Source: Poecilobothrus nobilitatus
Lineage: Eukaryota; Arthropoda; Insecta; Diptera; Dolichopodidae
Reading direction: 5' to 3'
DNA length: 64,000 nt
Assembly (NCBI GenBank): GCA_947095535.1
Contig: OX352774.1
Coordinates: 217,794,965 to 217,858,964, forward strand
In this document: piece after piece, positions 12,555 through 24,838 of the stretch
How the letters are laid out: the number at the start of each line of letters is the position of its first letter
Position numbering within the stretch: the first letter of the stretch is position 1
Notes under the pieces: generated by a model
The model's database searches: none
What the model was told of the DNA's origin: nothing
Seen by the model: the letters and a program-made list of their open reading frames with translations, nothing else
Program-made: the position numbers and the translations under genes

Positions 12555-14142
12555 ATTACAAAATTTTTTAAACAGCTTAAAAATTCACTCTTCTGCATAA
12601 ACAAGTAAATAAATAAAACAAAAAACTTAATACATACTTATTAAATTTATATAAATTTAAATATTTATGTACTAAAAAGAATTTATAGCGCCAAAATTAA
12701 AATGTACATCTTCAAAAAGTGAAATCCCGAGTTGTCGCGTGTTTTTTTCCACTTTACAGTTACAAGCAGTATAGAGGATATTTACAAAGTAGCAAAGATT
12801 AAATTAAGCTTTAGATTCTTGAATCAAAGCCATTGATTTCTCGATTGTAGTTACATAGCACAAAATTATGAAACACAAATACTTAGGTAAGTCATAAAGG
12901 AATTATTTAGCTTACATTACGATTTAAACTACAACTAAAGTTTAAGTTTCCAAATATGATCGAAGTTAAAACCTTAGACCTTACGATTGAAAAACCAGTA
13001 ACTTTACCATTATGCCATTGATTAGATTAGATAATTAAACTAATCCTAATTATTATTTAAACTATTAACAAACCTCCCTTAAAATAAAATAGAATTTAAA
13101 GAGAAGTTTCTTAACTGGTTGCTTAAGCAAATTAATAAAAATAAAGTTAAAAATAGTTATTAAACCAGATTATTAATTAAATTATAATATGTAGTTATTA
13201 AACTTTTATGATTATCAAATTTATTTTAAATTTTGTTAAGCATTTTAGATATAATTAAATTTATTGTTTTTAATTCTTCTAATTTTTTTATGTTTTTCTG
13301 AAAAATTCAAAACCATTTTAATCGGTAAATCATTGAACTAAATTTCTTCTTTTTTCATTTTTTTTTTTGACAAAAGTCTATAATTTTATTAAATTGAGAA
13401 ATATTGAGAGAGACGTAATTGACGATATACTGTATATAAAATTTCAATATTTTACGTACATAATAATATGTTTTATATACAGGGTTTTTCGGTATAAATC
13501 AAACATAAAGTAAAAATGATAAAATAATGTTGAATATGATAACATAAATTAAAGCTAAAAACTTGAAATTTAAAAATGAAATAAAATAATAACGGTTCAT
13601 AACGGTTTTTTATGAAAAAATCAATATGGTATTACACAATTTTTAAATATAAAAATTTTTTAATTTTGTAATAAAGTAACAATCAAATAAGTAAACTTTG
13701 AAAGAAACAGTTTTAAACTTTATTTCAACTCCAGAATTTTTATTTGCTTTTTTCGTTCTCCCTTATCAGATTTATTCTAAAAAATCCAGTACATGTATGT
13801 ATAACTAAAACATACATATATGATATATACGTAGTTACAAACAAATTAAATATGTAAAAAAATCAATTTTTAATTTAATTAAATCTAAATCTAAAATCCT
13901 TTTAACATACACCAAAAATTTAATGAAACAATGAAATAAATGTTCGTATGTTAAAAGTTTAGAAATCTTTTATTTTTTTGTAAGTATAAAAGTATAAGTT
14001 TCAAATTTTCACATAAATATATGTTGTTCGACCATAAGTTTTTTGAATCCAGTTTATTTTTTGTTTTACACGCTAAGTAAAAGCTAGGAACTAGTTCCAG
14101 TATACACAATATGTAGATTTAGTTAAATGGGAGGGAAATAGG
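12555..14142. other. Spacer, no gene seen
   Basis: A+T-rich DNA without recognisable exons. Around 13425-13485 ATACTGTATATAAA and TTATATACAGGG form a weak inverted pair about 50 bp apart, too short to call an element. Confidence 0.4.
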
Positions 14143-14640
14143 TTAGTAAGGGGAGTTAAGGGGTAGATTGGAAATGAACCTATAAAGGTTTATTTTAAAT
14201 TTTTGCAAATTGTAGAATGGAACGTTATTCATAGAGGGGAACACAGTAGATGGAAGCATGTTCCACATCTTAGCAGTTTTAACAACAAATGAGTTTACAC
14301 ACCCAGTTTTAAACCATCTTGGGATTTCGACTGTGTAGAAATGAGCACTTAAAGCCTCTGTGGTGTTACGTTGGAATTGTTTGAGAGGAGACATAATTGA
14401 CTTAAGTTCAATTGAGCAAGTGTCATTACCTACAAGATATCTATAAAATAGAGAAATTAGTGATATTTGCTCGAGAGGAATGTCAATTAGTTGTAAGGCG
14501 CGATTTTGGATTTTGTCGAGGTTACTCAAAGAAGTTTGATATGCGCCAGCTTAAATATGGGAATTGTACTCCACCTTAGGTCGAATGTAAGCTTTATAGA
14601 TATTTGACAGATCCCTTGGAGATAAGAATTTTTTGTTATT
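14143..14640 (-). mobile_element. Non-LTR retrotransposon (LINE) remnant, C-terminal part of the reverse-transcriptase ORF
   Basis: The frame upstream and through 14529-14143 encodes the conserved tail that follows the reverse transcriptase in Jockey/Lian-type LINEs: YKAYIRPKVEYNSHI, then AGAYQTSL, LDKIQNRALQLI, LFYRYL, RNTTEALSAHFYTVEIPR and AKMWNMLPSTVF. A TAA stop at 14551-14553 replaces the Trp codon expected in the HIWAGA motif, so the copy is dead. The catalytic RT domain with its YADD box is absent, which fits 5' truncation. The ORF ends naturally at 14143 and a short A+T-rich 3' tail follows. Clade assignment (Jockey superfamily) is from memory of the motif pattern. Confidence 0.85.
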
Positions 14641-14909
14641 GTTAAAGTTTCAATTTATTAAGTTTTTTTAGTTCTTATATATCTTCAAATCATTATCATA
14701 CAGTTTCTTTAGCACAAGTAATAGTAAAAATTAAATTTTTATTTGTAAAAGTTTATTACCTCAAAAGAATTAAATTTTAAATAGTGCTTCTTGTGCTTAC
14801 AAAATATTAACCGAAATTTTTAACGGATTTTAAGATTTTACTATATAAAAATAAAATTTAAATTTGTTGCTGTTAATAATTAACAATATTTTTTTTTTAA
14901 TTAGATTTT

Positions 14910-15102
14910 GAGGGCCTGTGTGGCTTAGTGAGTAAGAAGAGAGTGTATAAAATACGCTGCAACACCGAGAGAGCGTGGGCTAGAATCCTAAACACGTTGT
15001 AAGAATAATTCCTCCTTACGGCATTTACAGCAATGCCTGAAGAGGAAAGGCATTTTCCTTGTCAGATTTATGTGGCAGAGGTACGTACAAACTAAAAAAA
15101 AA
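14910..15102 (+). mobile_element. tRNA-derived SINE, intact insertion with 11-bp target-site duplication
   Basis: The head carries an A-box-like TGGCTTAGTGAG (14921-14932) and a degenerate B box GGGCTAGAATCCT (14977-14989) at the spacing of an internal Pol III promoter. The unrelated body contains GGCATTTACAGCAATGCC and the element ends in poly-A. It is flanked by the perfect direct repeat AATTAGATTTT (14899-14909 and 15103-15113), marking a single target-primed insertion. The three features together make the call secure. No second copy is present in this window. Confidence 0.88.
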
Positions 15103-15149
15103 AATTAGATTTTAAAAAAGAAATTAAAATTATTAAAATAAAAATGATC

Positions 15150-16303
15150 TAATTTTATTAATTTTGTTTTGTATATGTATTTAAAATAAAAATACATTAA
15201 ACATTAAATAACGGAAGTAAAAAGTCTAAAGTTTAAAGCAAAATAATCAACTGGAAAATTTTAACGGTTAAAAAAAAATTACTAAAATTACTAAGGTATA
15301 AATATCTGCCGATATTTTTAAGACCCTTTTGCCTTTAGCATGTGGGTCATCTCGGTACAAATATTCAATTATAATTTATTATATTTAATATTTTGTTTAC
15401 ATTATTTTATTATATTTTATATATTATTTTTGACCTGACCAAGGTTTTTAAACGCGAGACCGTTCGCCTGAAAGACCGATAACTTACGCACTGCGCCATT
15501 GGTCAGATACTAAAATATACTAAATATTTTAATGAGTAATAGAAAAGATACTAGAAAAGATAATAGAAAAGTGTTAACAAACTCTTTACATTTTCCTCAT
15601 TTTCCTCATTAAAATAAATGTACATTAAATTGAATTTTTATACATGAGTTACGTCTTTGATGTTGAATTTTAAGAATAAATTTGATGTGATGAATGATAA
15701 TCTAAATATAATAATAATAATTCAATACAATTTACAATCTACTTATGTAGATCTAGATACATACATACATACATAATTAAATTTTATAAATTCAGTTATT
15801 GTAGAACATTCTGCAAACTTTTAACTAACATAACAATCTAAAAAACATTAAATTGAAAAAAAAAAATTTTTTTTTTTTTTTAATATTAATTGCGTTATTA
15901 TAAGATTAAAGAGAAACACTTTAATGATCATCGAGAAAATATCTTAAAAATTTGAAATTTAATATTAACTCAATCTCAAAAGAGTACCTATTCAGTTCAG
16001 ATATTTTTTTTATCTCTTCTTTCTAACACATAAATATTAAAAGAACATACACTTTTGAATTGCCATATACAATAAATGAAATTTTATAAATTTTTAGTAC
16101 ATTATACAATTCTGTAGAGTAGACTGTAGTCTGATGATACTTACATTCATATATCCATATACATATGTATGTATTATTAAATATATTTAATTGATATTTA
16201 ATATAAACATTGAGCAGGTGAGTAAAATTCTTATTACTTACCTGTAATCTATAAATTTTATTTTGTATATGTATTTAAAATAAAAATACGTTAAACATTA
16301 AAA
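15150..16303 (+). repeat. Pair of about 55-bp direct repeats 1.1 kb apart
   Basis: The segment TTTTGTATATGTATTTAAAA followed by TAAAAATAC and TTAAACATTAAA occurs at about 15163-15207 and again at about 16260-16303 with one or two differences, and weaker similarity extends to the left. The second copy sits just upstream of the TMEM179-like gene. It could be an old segmental duplication or part of an unrecognised repeat. Confidence 0.6.
15289..15507 (-). mobile_element. tRNA-derived SINE (family with CTGACCA head), copy 1
   Basis: Read on the minus strand it begins TCTGACCAATGGCGCAGTG and contains a tRNA-like head, a TGGTCAGGTC junction, an A+T-rich linker and a 3' body with ACCGAGATG, CACATGCTAAA and GGGTCTTAAAAATATCGGC. 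The same order recurs on the plus strand at 47153. It is flanked by the 9-bp direct repeat TACTAAAAT at 15280-15288 and 15508-15516. The T-arm in this copy is mutated relative to the other one. Confidence 0.88.
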
Positions 16304-16329
16304 AGTGAAAACTTGTTTTTAAAATTGAT
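15517..16329. other. Spacer upstream of the TMEM179-like gene
   Basis: No coding exon or transposon recognised apart from the direct repeat noted separately. It contains a CATA tetranucleotide run near 15760. Confidence 0.4.
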
Positions 16330-16335
16330 TCAGTG
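16330..16335 (+). promoter_or_regulatory. Possible initiator (TCAGTG) for the TMEM179-like gene
   Basis: TCAGTG resembles the dipteran initiator TCAKTY. It lies 308 bp before the ATG, in a short patch of mixed composition (CAGTGCAGTGAGACAAACGC). This is a guess from one hexamer and position. Confidence 0.2.
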
Positions 16336-16637
16336 CAGTGAGACAAACGCTCAACAGTGAGAGTTTTTGTTTTTTTTTTTGTTATTTTAACAAAATATTA
16401 AGACAATTAATTAATAAAAAAATTAACCAAAATATGAACGTGTTCTAAATAGAATATTTGTAAACAACATATGAATATTGATATTAATTTATATTTTCAA
16501 TAAAAAATAAATGCTTAATAAAAAATATAAAAATAAAGAAAAGCAAATTCTTTACAAATTTATTTAAAAATAAAAGAAAGATTTTATTAAATTAAAGAAA
16601 AGAAAACGCCCATGTTAAATTGTAATTATTTTTTAAT

Positions 16638-17956
16638 ATGGATCAATATACTGCAGAAAAGGGACTAGCTATTTTATATCCACTTATCATAGTATTATCA
16701 TTTATTTGTGCGGGTACGTACATAATTTATTTATTTTTTTTTTTATTATTTATGGTATTATCAAAGTATATCAGTTATCAATATCGTTTTATATTTTATC
16801 GAATCTTTAGATTAGATTGAAAAAAAAATTACAAATCAAATTAATTTGTTTCTAATTTAAAAAATATTTATATTTTTTATATATACGTTTATTTTAGTAT
16901 GTTCTACAGTCCTATGGAATCATTGGAAATACATTTTTGATTTATGTCCTGAAACAAATTGTGGTTGTTTTCTTTATGGTAGATCAACGTATTCAACATT
17001 TGAAGGTGGTCATATTGCATATTGTCATTTTGCTGCTTATGGTCTTGCATTACCAATAATATTTTCGTTAATATTTGGTTGTTATCATGTCTATCGTGTT
17101 TGTATGGGAAAAGGAAAGCCAAGAAGTGGAACAGCGACTATTCGACAAAGGTAACATTTTTTTTTTTCACATTTAAAATAAATTTTGAAAAAAGTTTAAA
17201 TATTTAAATTCATTAACTCAACCTATCTAATTGCCCATATCCGAAAGGAAAAGGGCCAATAAACTTATTATTGCCTATCTAACTATTATTTCTAAATACT
17301 ATTTTCGAAAAAATAAAGGAAATTTCTATCTAAATAAAATATAACATAAATATCTAAAAAATTAGAGTAATTTAATTTACAAAATAACCTAAATAAATTA
17401 TTGTACCATAATCAAGTCGAAAGTGTTTATTCAAAATATGTAATTCAATTTAAAAATTTATACTTATCTAAAATATTAATATTTAAATATATACATAATA
17501 AAATGTACTTATGTATTTTGAAGGAGCGGGGAAGTAATTGTCGTAACAACAGAAGCTGAAATGTTGTATAATGGAATTTCTCCACAATATTGGGTACCAG
17601 CTAGTGTTATAAGTTGTATATTATCACTTTACATGTTAATTTATGCCTCAATTTATACAGATGGTTTTGAAACTTCATGTAAACAATATCGTGAAACAGT
17701 TTTAAAGCAGATTCAAGGTTTTGGAAATATTGTTCCAGTTATTAAAGGGCGTTTATCATGCGCTGCTATTTTTGATTTTATGGATTATTTAGAAAAAGAA
17801 GTTATAACATGGGATAGAAGAAGATATGGAAAAATAAATTCAGCTGCATGTTTTTATATGGCAATAATATGTGCTTGGATGATTGTATTATCATGGTTAT
17901 TAATATCAGTTATTAATATTATACAATCACAACGAAGTCGTAAACTTAGAGTTTAA
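16638..17956 (+). CDS. Four-span membrane protein, TMEM179-like, 3 exons
   Basis: Coding exons are 16638-16713, 16898-17150 and 17524-17956, all with GT-AG borders in consistent phase, giving 253 residues. Four hydrophobic segments are visible: LAILYPLIIVLSFICAG near the N-terminus, FAAYGLALPIIFSLIFG, YWVPASVISCILSLYMLIY, and YMAIICAWMIVLSWLLISVI close to the C-terminus. The first outer loop carries several Cys (DLCPETNCGCFLYG), and the later long loop has FETSCKQYRE and a charged KEVITWDRRRYGK stretch. The spacing and the C-x-LYG / C-H-F pattern resemble the TMEM179/TMEM179B family, whose function is not established. The family call is tentative, but that this is a real gene is well supported by splice structure and composition. 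It converges on ClpP with 374 bp between the two stops. Confidence 0.75.
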
Positions 17957-18077
17957 GAAAATACTTTTGTATATTTTTTTTTACTTATATTCATTAAGAT
18001 TAAAGATTAACATAATGGAATTTTAACAAAAGACACGTTATTAGAGTATGTATGTAAGTTAGAAAATAATTTTGATA

Positions 18078-18083
18078 AATAAA
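18078..18083 (+). terminator. Polyadenylation signal AATAAA, TMEM179-like gene
   Basis: A canonical AATAAA lies about 120 bp after the stop codon and is followed by a T-rich run, the usual layout for 3' end formation. Confidence 0.55.
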
Positions 18084-18330
18084 GACAAACATTTTTTTTT
18101 AAATCTTTTTTTAGTTTTCTTTTATCTGAATTGATATTAGCGAATTTCTTTTAATTCCATTCAAAATAGAAATTGTATGTCATTTGAAATACTTCTCAGA
18201 AACGAAAATGGAATGAATGTTTTTTTTTAAATAAGACAAATATAATTTAAAAAATATAGTTTGTTTTAATTTCTTTTAAAATTGAAGCTTATGGAAATTA
18301 ATTATTGTATTCTAATGAAAATTAACAAGT

Positions 18331-19324
<994 letters not shown>

Positions 19325-19736
19325 TTTAAAAAATTTATTAATTTATTAGAAATTAATAAAAAAATGTTTTCAAATTGATGATATTTGTTTTTATCATAAT
19401 TGTCTGTCAAAATTAAAAACATCTGAGCAGAATAAAAATTTTTTTGACAGATAATAAGCAGACGTGAGTCGTAACAAGGTCGTAGCTGAGCCATGTCGTA
19501 GCCAACGTCGTGGCAAATAAATTATGCAAAAAAATAATTGCGCCTTGTTTATGAATCGTGACGTCATTCTAACTTAGAAAATACATATAATGTATATAAT
19601 CGTTTATAAATTATAATGCCAACCTGTACCAACCAATTCTATGCGAATCTCATTCTATGTTCTAATTTCTGAAAAGCGTTTAACGTTTTTGGAATGTTAT
19701 GTAGCGTTTCTTTTTTTCTATAAACGTATAATTTTT
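19325..19736. other. ClpP upstream region
   Basis: This should hold the ClpP promoter. I see a mixed-composition patch with GTCGTAGCTGAGCCATGTCG at about 19475 but no recognised site, exon or repeat. Confidence 0.35.
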
Positions 19737-20072
19737 GGGTCCTATATCGAAATCCCGATAATTAAAATCCCCATCCTGAAAAGTCCCGACATTTAAAAAA
19801 TCCCCGACAATTCAAATTCATATTTAATTGAAATTCTAAAATTCCATTTTTTACAATATTTTATGTCTTAAATATTTTACCATTTCCCTCAATTTTTTAA
19901 TAACAAAAATAAATAGTTAATATAAAAAAAAGCGCACTAAGATTTTTTCTATTTTCCTTATACACTATGTAATACATATTATAATAAATCTGGATTTTCA
20001 TATGACGGGATTTTGATATGGCGGGTTTTTGATTTGGCGGGATTTCGATTTACAGGATTTCCATATGGACCC
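19737..20072. mobile_element. Mutator-like MITE with 9-bp target-site duplication
   Basis: The ends are GGGTCC...GGACCC, continuing with TATATCGAAATCCCG on the left and a complementary but repeat-shuffled arm on the right. ATAATTTTT lies directly outside both ends (19728-19736 and 20073-20081), a 9-bp duplication typical of Mutator-like elements. Each arm contains about four spaced copies of an AAATCCCG-like octamer, all in the same orientation relative to the centre, resembling iterated transposase-binding sites. The 336-bp element has no coding sequence. Confidence 0.75.
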
Positions 20073-20126
20073 ATAATTTTTTTTTTAATTTAATAAGAAA
20101 TTGAAAGGTTTTATGAGAATTTATTT

Positions 20127-21721
20127 CAGGATAATAAACTTTGGTTTCCAATTATTTGCTTGCACTGGCGGAAACGCAGTAACGCAAAACTGAATTGAAT
20201 CACCGCTTTTGTATTATATTTTGCGCCAACGTAATTCTGTCGTAGTGGTCTGTAATAAATTCAATTGTATTTAAAATAAACAAAGTAGTTTTTTTATAGC
20301 TAGAGGAAAAAAATGAAGAAGGTAAAATGATTGAATTTAGTTGCAAAATTCTTTATACAATAGATGACATGTCCAAAAGCATGAAAATTGGGACTATTGA
20401 AATTTTAATTAAACGACGTTTGTTCAAACGAAAAAGTTCAAGAAATATGAATACTCTCGTGAAATAAGTAATCTCTGTTTGCCATTTAATTTGTAATCTC
20501 TGTTTACGGTTTTTGATTAATTTTGATATAAAATTATTAAGGAGTTGTTTTTTTATTGATGTATTTCTTGATAAATTACTTTTATTCTGAATTGAAATAT
20601 AAAATATTATAGTACACAGTTCGATACTTAAATTAATTTATAATATCAACTAATTATTCTAGACCTAACCTACATATACCAAAATCTTTGAGGGTAAAAA
20701 GGCATTTAAAATTTTCAAAAAATCAAAAAAATCAAATTGAACAAAATTAACTTTAATACAATTATATCTAGACCATAGATATATTAACTAATAGATGGGA
20801 AGTTAGGTATAGTCGTTTCTTTTCTTCTTATGTGTTTTCCTATCTTAAGGTATTCAGTCAAAAAAATGCATATGCATTTTATATGTATACATTTCGTTCA
20901 CTCAGCTGTTTATATTTATTAAAATAATGTAAAGCAGTTTTTCATAACCAGTTTCATTCAGAGATTTTAAGTTTTTATATTACTTAATAATTGATATATT
21001 TTGTTTTTAAAACTAAAATTTAATTTAATTAAGGTTATTCAAAATTTTAACTACTTGTAAAGTAACAAAATAAGTGATAAAATCTTTAAAAAAATTGGAA
21101 ATTAATTTATTTCACCTTTTAGGAATCTATTTCTGAGGAAACTAAAGCAATACATACGCACGGTTCACTCAGCTGTTTCTCAAAATTGGCTGAAAATATT
21201 TTCTTCACTGCCTATCTATTAGTAATATATCTATGGTCTAGTCCAAGTGTCTATCGTCCAACATATTTACGTCGATATTAATGCGCGGCCGAAATTAAAC
21301 ATTCGAATGACTTCTATATGGCCTTGATTCGATAGTCATACTCATATCACTTTCTATGAAAAACAAAATTTTTGATTTCGATAGTCATAAAAAATGAAAA
21401 CAAGCTGATTTTGATTTAGTTTTTTATGAATGTTGTGTACTTATTTAAAATGCCAAAATTTCTCATTTTGAAATTGTTAAATGATTGCTTGTAAAAATGG
21501 CTTTAGGAAAAAATTAGTAAGCATTTTATATGTTTGTATGTATTTATAATTATGAATATAGACATTTTCATTCATAAGCAAAGCAACCTATGACTATGAT
21601 ACAGACATGATTTAAAATTTCATTTTCTTTTTCAGGCTATCAAAATCTCAAAAAATTAATTCTAACGCAATTCAGTTGTGAGTCTCAGCCCGCGGTAACA
21701 TTGGAAACCAAAGATTTACTG
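20127..21721. mobile_element. hAT-like non-autonomous DNA transposon, 1.6 kb, interrupted by a second element
   Basis: The left end CAGGATAATAAACTTTGG is followed by TTTCCAAT and later AACTGAATTG. The right end, read in complement, is CAGTAAATCTTTGGTTTCC followed by AAT and later AACTGAATTG. The CAG...CTG termini and a 6-of-8 match between the flanking octamers (ATTTATTT and ATGTATAT) suggest hAT. The interior has short repeats (TTCGATAGTCATA twice) but no transposase I can recognise. A further inverted-repeat element sits inside it at 20769-21240. Confidence 0.6.
20769..21240. mobile_element. Nested TIR element with TA duplication (Tc1/mariner-like)
   Basis: GACCATAGATATATTA at the left is matched by its complement at the right, and pairing continues through CTAATAGAT(G/A)GG for about 35 bp. 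TA flanks both ends (20769-20770 and 21239-21240). The interior contains GTTCACTCAGCTGTTT twice in direct orientation near each end (about 20893 and 21164). There is no open frame of note. It lies wholly inside the larger element, so it is the younger insertion. Confidence 0.65.
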
Positions 21722-23213
21722 ATGTATATAAATTGTCTGCCGTACTTTTTGATTTAGGTTGATGATTGATTCACTATTTCACTAAAAAAAAAAAAGCACG
21801 AAATATATCTAATCTTAGCAGCCATTAAGTCTAAAATATATTTGTGGCAAAATAGAAAGAAGCCAAATCCAAAAAAAATTTAGGATTTGGCTAAATTTTT
21901 GCATAATCATATATATTATGCAAAATACCTTTTCCAGACATTTTAATATACATATTATGTATGTGGTTGTAGTTATTACTATTTGTCTGACCTGGTCTGA
22001 TTTTATACTATAGTTTTATAAGTATCCATGGACCCTGACTTCAAAATTGTAGATATCTACAAAGTTTTGCATTCAATATTGTTTGTTATAAGTAGATAAT
22101 GTGTATAAGTGGCTAATTTGTAGCTGGTTTAATATACATTTCAAATCGTTTTGCATTTTGATCTTTGCTATCTATTTTTGTTGGAGTTATTTATGAATTT
22201 GGATGTTTTAAAAAAAAATAAAATAAAATAGTTCTTGACAATTTTAAGCAGATGTTTTTGCACTTCAAAAACTTTATATGCAATCGTCGGCCGTCGCGTT
22301 CAGTAGCATCTAGCGCTACAAAAAACTGCAGTGCTCGATATTTTCTACTGAACGATTTTTTTATCTAGCGCTACATGAATTTTGCAACAAGAAAATTTTA
22401 CGCTAAATTATGTAGCGACTTTTTATTGACGTTTAGGTCTTCCCATTTAATATCAAAAATTTTTGTTTACAAAATCTTGTGAAAATTTTTGGATTTCAAG
22501 CATTTTTTTAGAAATTGATAAATTGAGAGATAAAAAATATAAGATAAATATAACAAAAATACGATTTAAATAAAATAAAAAATTAATACTGTACTGTAGT
22601 AATACAGCAGATTGCAGAATGTAGATACACATATGCAATTCTGAAGTCAGTCGTATACAAATTTTTAAAGTTGCCATTCTGGAATTTGGAGATTGCTAAA
22701 CTTTATTGCCCCGACAATTGTTTCCTAAATTTTTTCCATAAAACAAGAAAAAAATGTTCAGGACCTGAAAAAAAAAATTAAACTCCAAGTCAACATTTTT
22801 TTCAAGAAAAGGCTATTAAAATGATATAATGTGCACTTGGCTTTTTTTAATTTTAATATTCAAATTGTTTGTATTATGAACTTATTATTAATATTTTGTG
22901 CTCTTTTTAAAATATTTCAATCATTTATATTAAATTGAATCAAAAAATTTCACCTGTTAGTTTCACTATCCAGAAAGCAAATTTATATTTGGAAAAAATA
23001 AAAATTATTTTATACTTAAATATTATTTAAAAAGTATATATTAATATATGCATATATAATTGTATGTATATTACAATATGGAAGGATTCTATTTATTCCT
23101 TATTCATTAACCCATTAGACATTACTTAATTCAAATACATAACAAAAATGAGCTTGAAAGTTAAAGTACAAGATTTTAAAAATGTTTTTCCTGTTAACCA
23201 ATTTACATTTTCT
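21722..23213. other. Spacer between transposons and the BRI3-like gene
   Basis: No exon recognised. A 74-codon minus-strand frame at 22453-22677 has no recognisable motif. A small inverted/direct repeat cluster at 22297-22375 is annotated separately. The BRI3-like 3' UTR (minus strand) should lie at the right end. Confidence 0.4.
22297..22375. repeat. 10-bp inverted repeat with two ATCTAGCGCTACA copies
   Basis: CGTTCAGTAG (22297-22306) pairs with CTACTGAACG (22345-22354). ATCTAGCGCTACA occurs inside the loop (22308-22320) and again just after it (22363-22375), each copy centred on the palindrome TAGCGCTA. It may be one end of a degraded foldback element. Confidence 0.5.
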
Positions 23214-23759
23214 TTAAAATTCAGCTTCACAATTTAAACATCGTTTCTGTTTCATTAATAAACAGAATAAAATGCCTATTGGAAAGAAGCAAATTGCACA
23301 AGCCCATCCAATACAAGGATAATCCGTTTCTAGAAATCCTATATGACAGGCAGGACATACCTCTGGCTGTTTATTGATTAATGTAACATCTGTCGTAGTA
23401 GTTGTTGGAATACTACCATAAGATGGCAAATTAGCATTGCTTGTCGATGGAGGTGGTGGGTTGAATGAACTTTTGTTATCTTCTACACTACTTGTATCTG
23501 CAAAATGAAATAAATTTATTATTAAGAATAATTTAAATAAAAAAGCATAAATTATAATTTTATGTAAATTATTCTTGTTCACACTTTATTTTATTTCTTT
23601 TATTTATAAGTAAACAAGTGTTTGAGACAAATGTTTACAAATTACGTATGTTTTTTAATTTTTATCAAATTATTGATTGAAAATAATAATACTTTGAATA
23701 TTTGGCTTTTCCTGTACAGCTTCAGCATAAGAAGGTAATGCATTTGTACTCTTATCCAT
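23214..23759 (-). CDS. BRI3 (brain protein I3)-family membrane protein, 2 exons
   Basis: Coding exons (minus) are 23759-23693 and 23497-23214, giving 116 residues, close to the family's roughly 125. The start MDKSTNALPSYAEAVQ contains a PSYAEAV (PPxY-like) motif. A Pro-rich linker with PPPPSTS and LPSYGSIP follows. The C-terminus carries the hallmark CPxC...CxNC pair around one hydrophobic span: CPACHIGFLETDYPC, then the membrane segment IGWACAICFFPIGILFCLLM, then KRCLNCEAEF. This matches BRI3 (CPVCRVGVLE...KRRCPNCGATF) and is related in plan to LITAF. The family is linked to lysosomal/endosomal membranes; a precise role is not established. Translating straight upstream of exon 2 gives a false hydrophobic leader, because that part is intron (acceptor TTTTGCAG at 23498). 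It diverges from the Sec71 gene with 1.08 kb between the start codons. Confidence 0.85.
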
Positions 23760-24838
23760 TTTTAATTAATATTTTGGAATTGCATAGTAGTAGTAATGAC
23801 TAATGACTACATAAATTAATCATTGCAATTTTTTTTTTTACTAAAATAGTATCAGAAAAACTCAGAAGTCAGAAGTATCTTCGTTTTGTTTGTTTTGTAA
23901 CACATCACATGGTCGCTTAAAAGTTAACTTCAAATTTTTATAACTTTATTAGGGAAGGCTGCGTTTTTGCAATTATTAAACTTCTTTTTCCATGGCTTGA
24001 AGGATATCAATCTAAAATAATTCAATATTTTAAATTTATATACTACATAATGTACATTATATATCATATTCAAATATTACTATATAGTAATTTAGATTTA
24101 TTAAGATAATGTTAACAAATATTTTTTATTAAATAATAAGTACTAAGTAGATAAACTTATTCTTAATTTATTCACATTTTTACAACACAATAACACTTAA
24201 ATTGATATTTTTTAAGCAACTAAAAAATTAACTTTGCATCTATTTAGATTAAATGATTAAAAAAATATTTTTAATTACATTTTTCTATGCAATAAAATTT
24301 GTTTTTAAACTTTCCTCTATAAATTATGTATATAGCTGGCTGATGGAACTTGGGAGCGATATATAAATAAGTTCTTTGATACCTAAATTTTATTAAATTA
24401 GTAAATGACAGACGACAGTTTCAGCTTTCAAATGACGTGGGGCGTGAGACAGTTGACATTTCTCTTCTGCTTTGGCAATTTAAGTAATGAAAATATTTGT
24501 AATAAGTGATAAAAAAAATTACATAAAAGTGCTTAATTTATTTTATTTCCTTTATATTTCTTGTTTCTAGACCTTTTTAAAACTTTTAAAATAATATTTT
24601 GTTTATTAAAAATTATGAACATAGAATTTAGCAATGTGCAAAAAAGAATTATAACTATGCAATTATTGTGGCATATAGAATAAAAAAAAAAAATATTTAA
24701 AAAGTGATAAATTAAATTACTATATAATTATACGAAATGTGTTTTAAAAATTTTATTTGTTAAATTGTATTACAATTTATTGTTAAATTTATATAAACAA
24801 AAATTATTACGAATGCATTCACTTTAATACAATAAATA
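23760..24838. other. Divergent promoter region between BRI3-like and Sec71 genes
   Basis: This contains both 5' UTRs. A less A+T-rich patch at about 24340-24480 (including ACGTGGGGCGTGAGACAG) is the best promoter candidate. A possible 12-codon terminal exon of an unknown minus-strand gene (23976-24011: acceptor TTTTAG, then IDILQAMEKEV and stop) is discussed under findings; I found no convincing upstream exons for it. Confidence 0.4.

Noticed and set aside
23498..23582. Hydrophobic leader (MNKNNLHKIIIY...) in frame with the BRI3-like exon
   Set aside because: It is intron sequence before a clear TTTTGCAG acceptor. The upstream exon at 23759-23693 supplies the family-like start.
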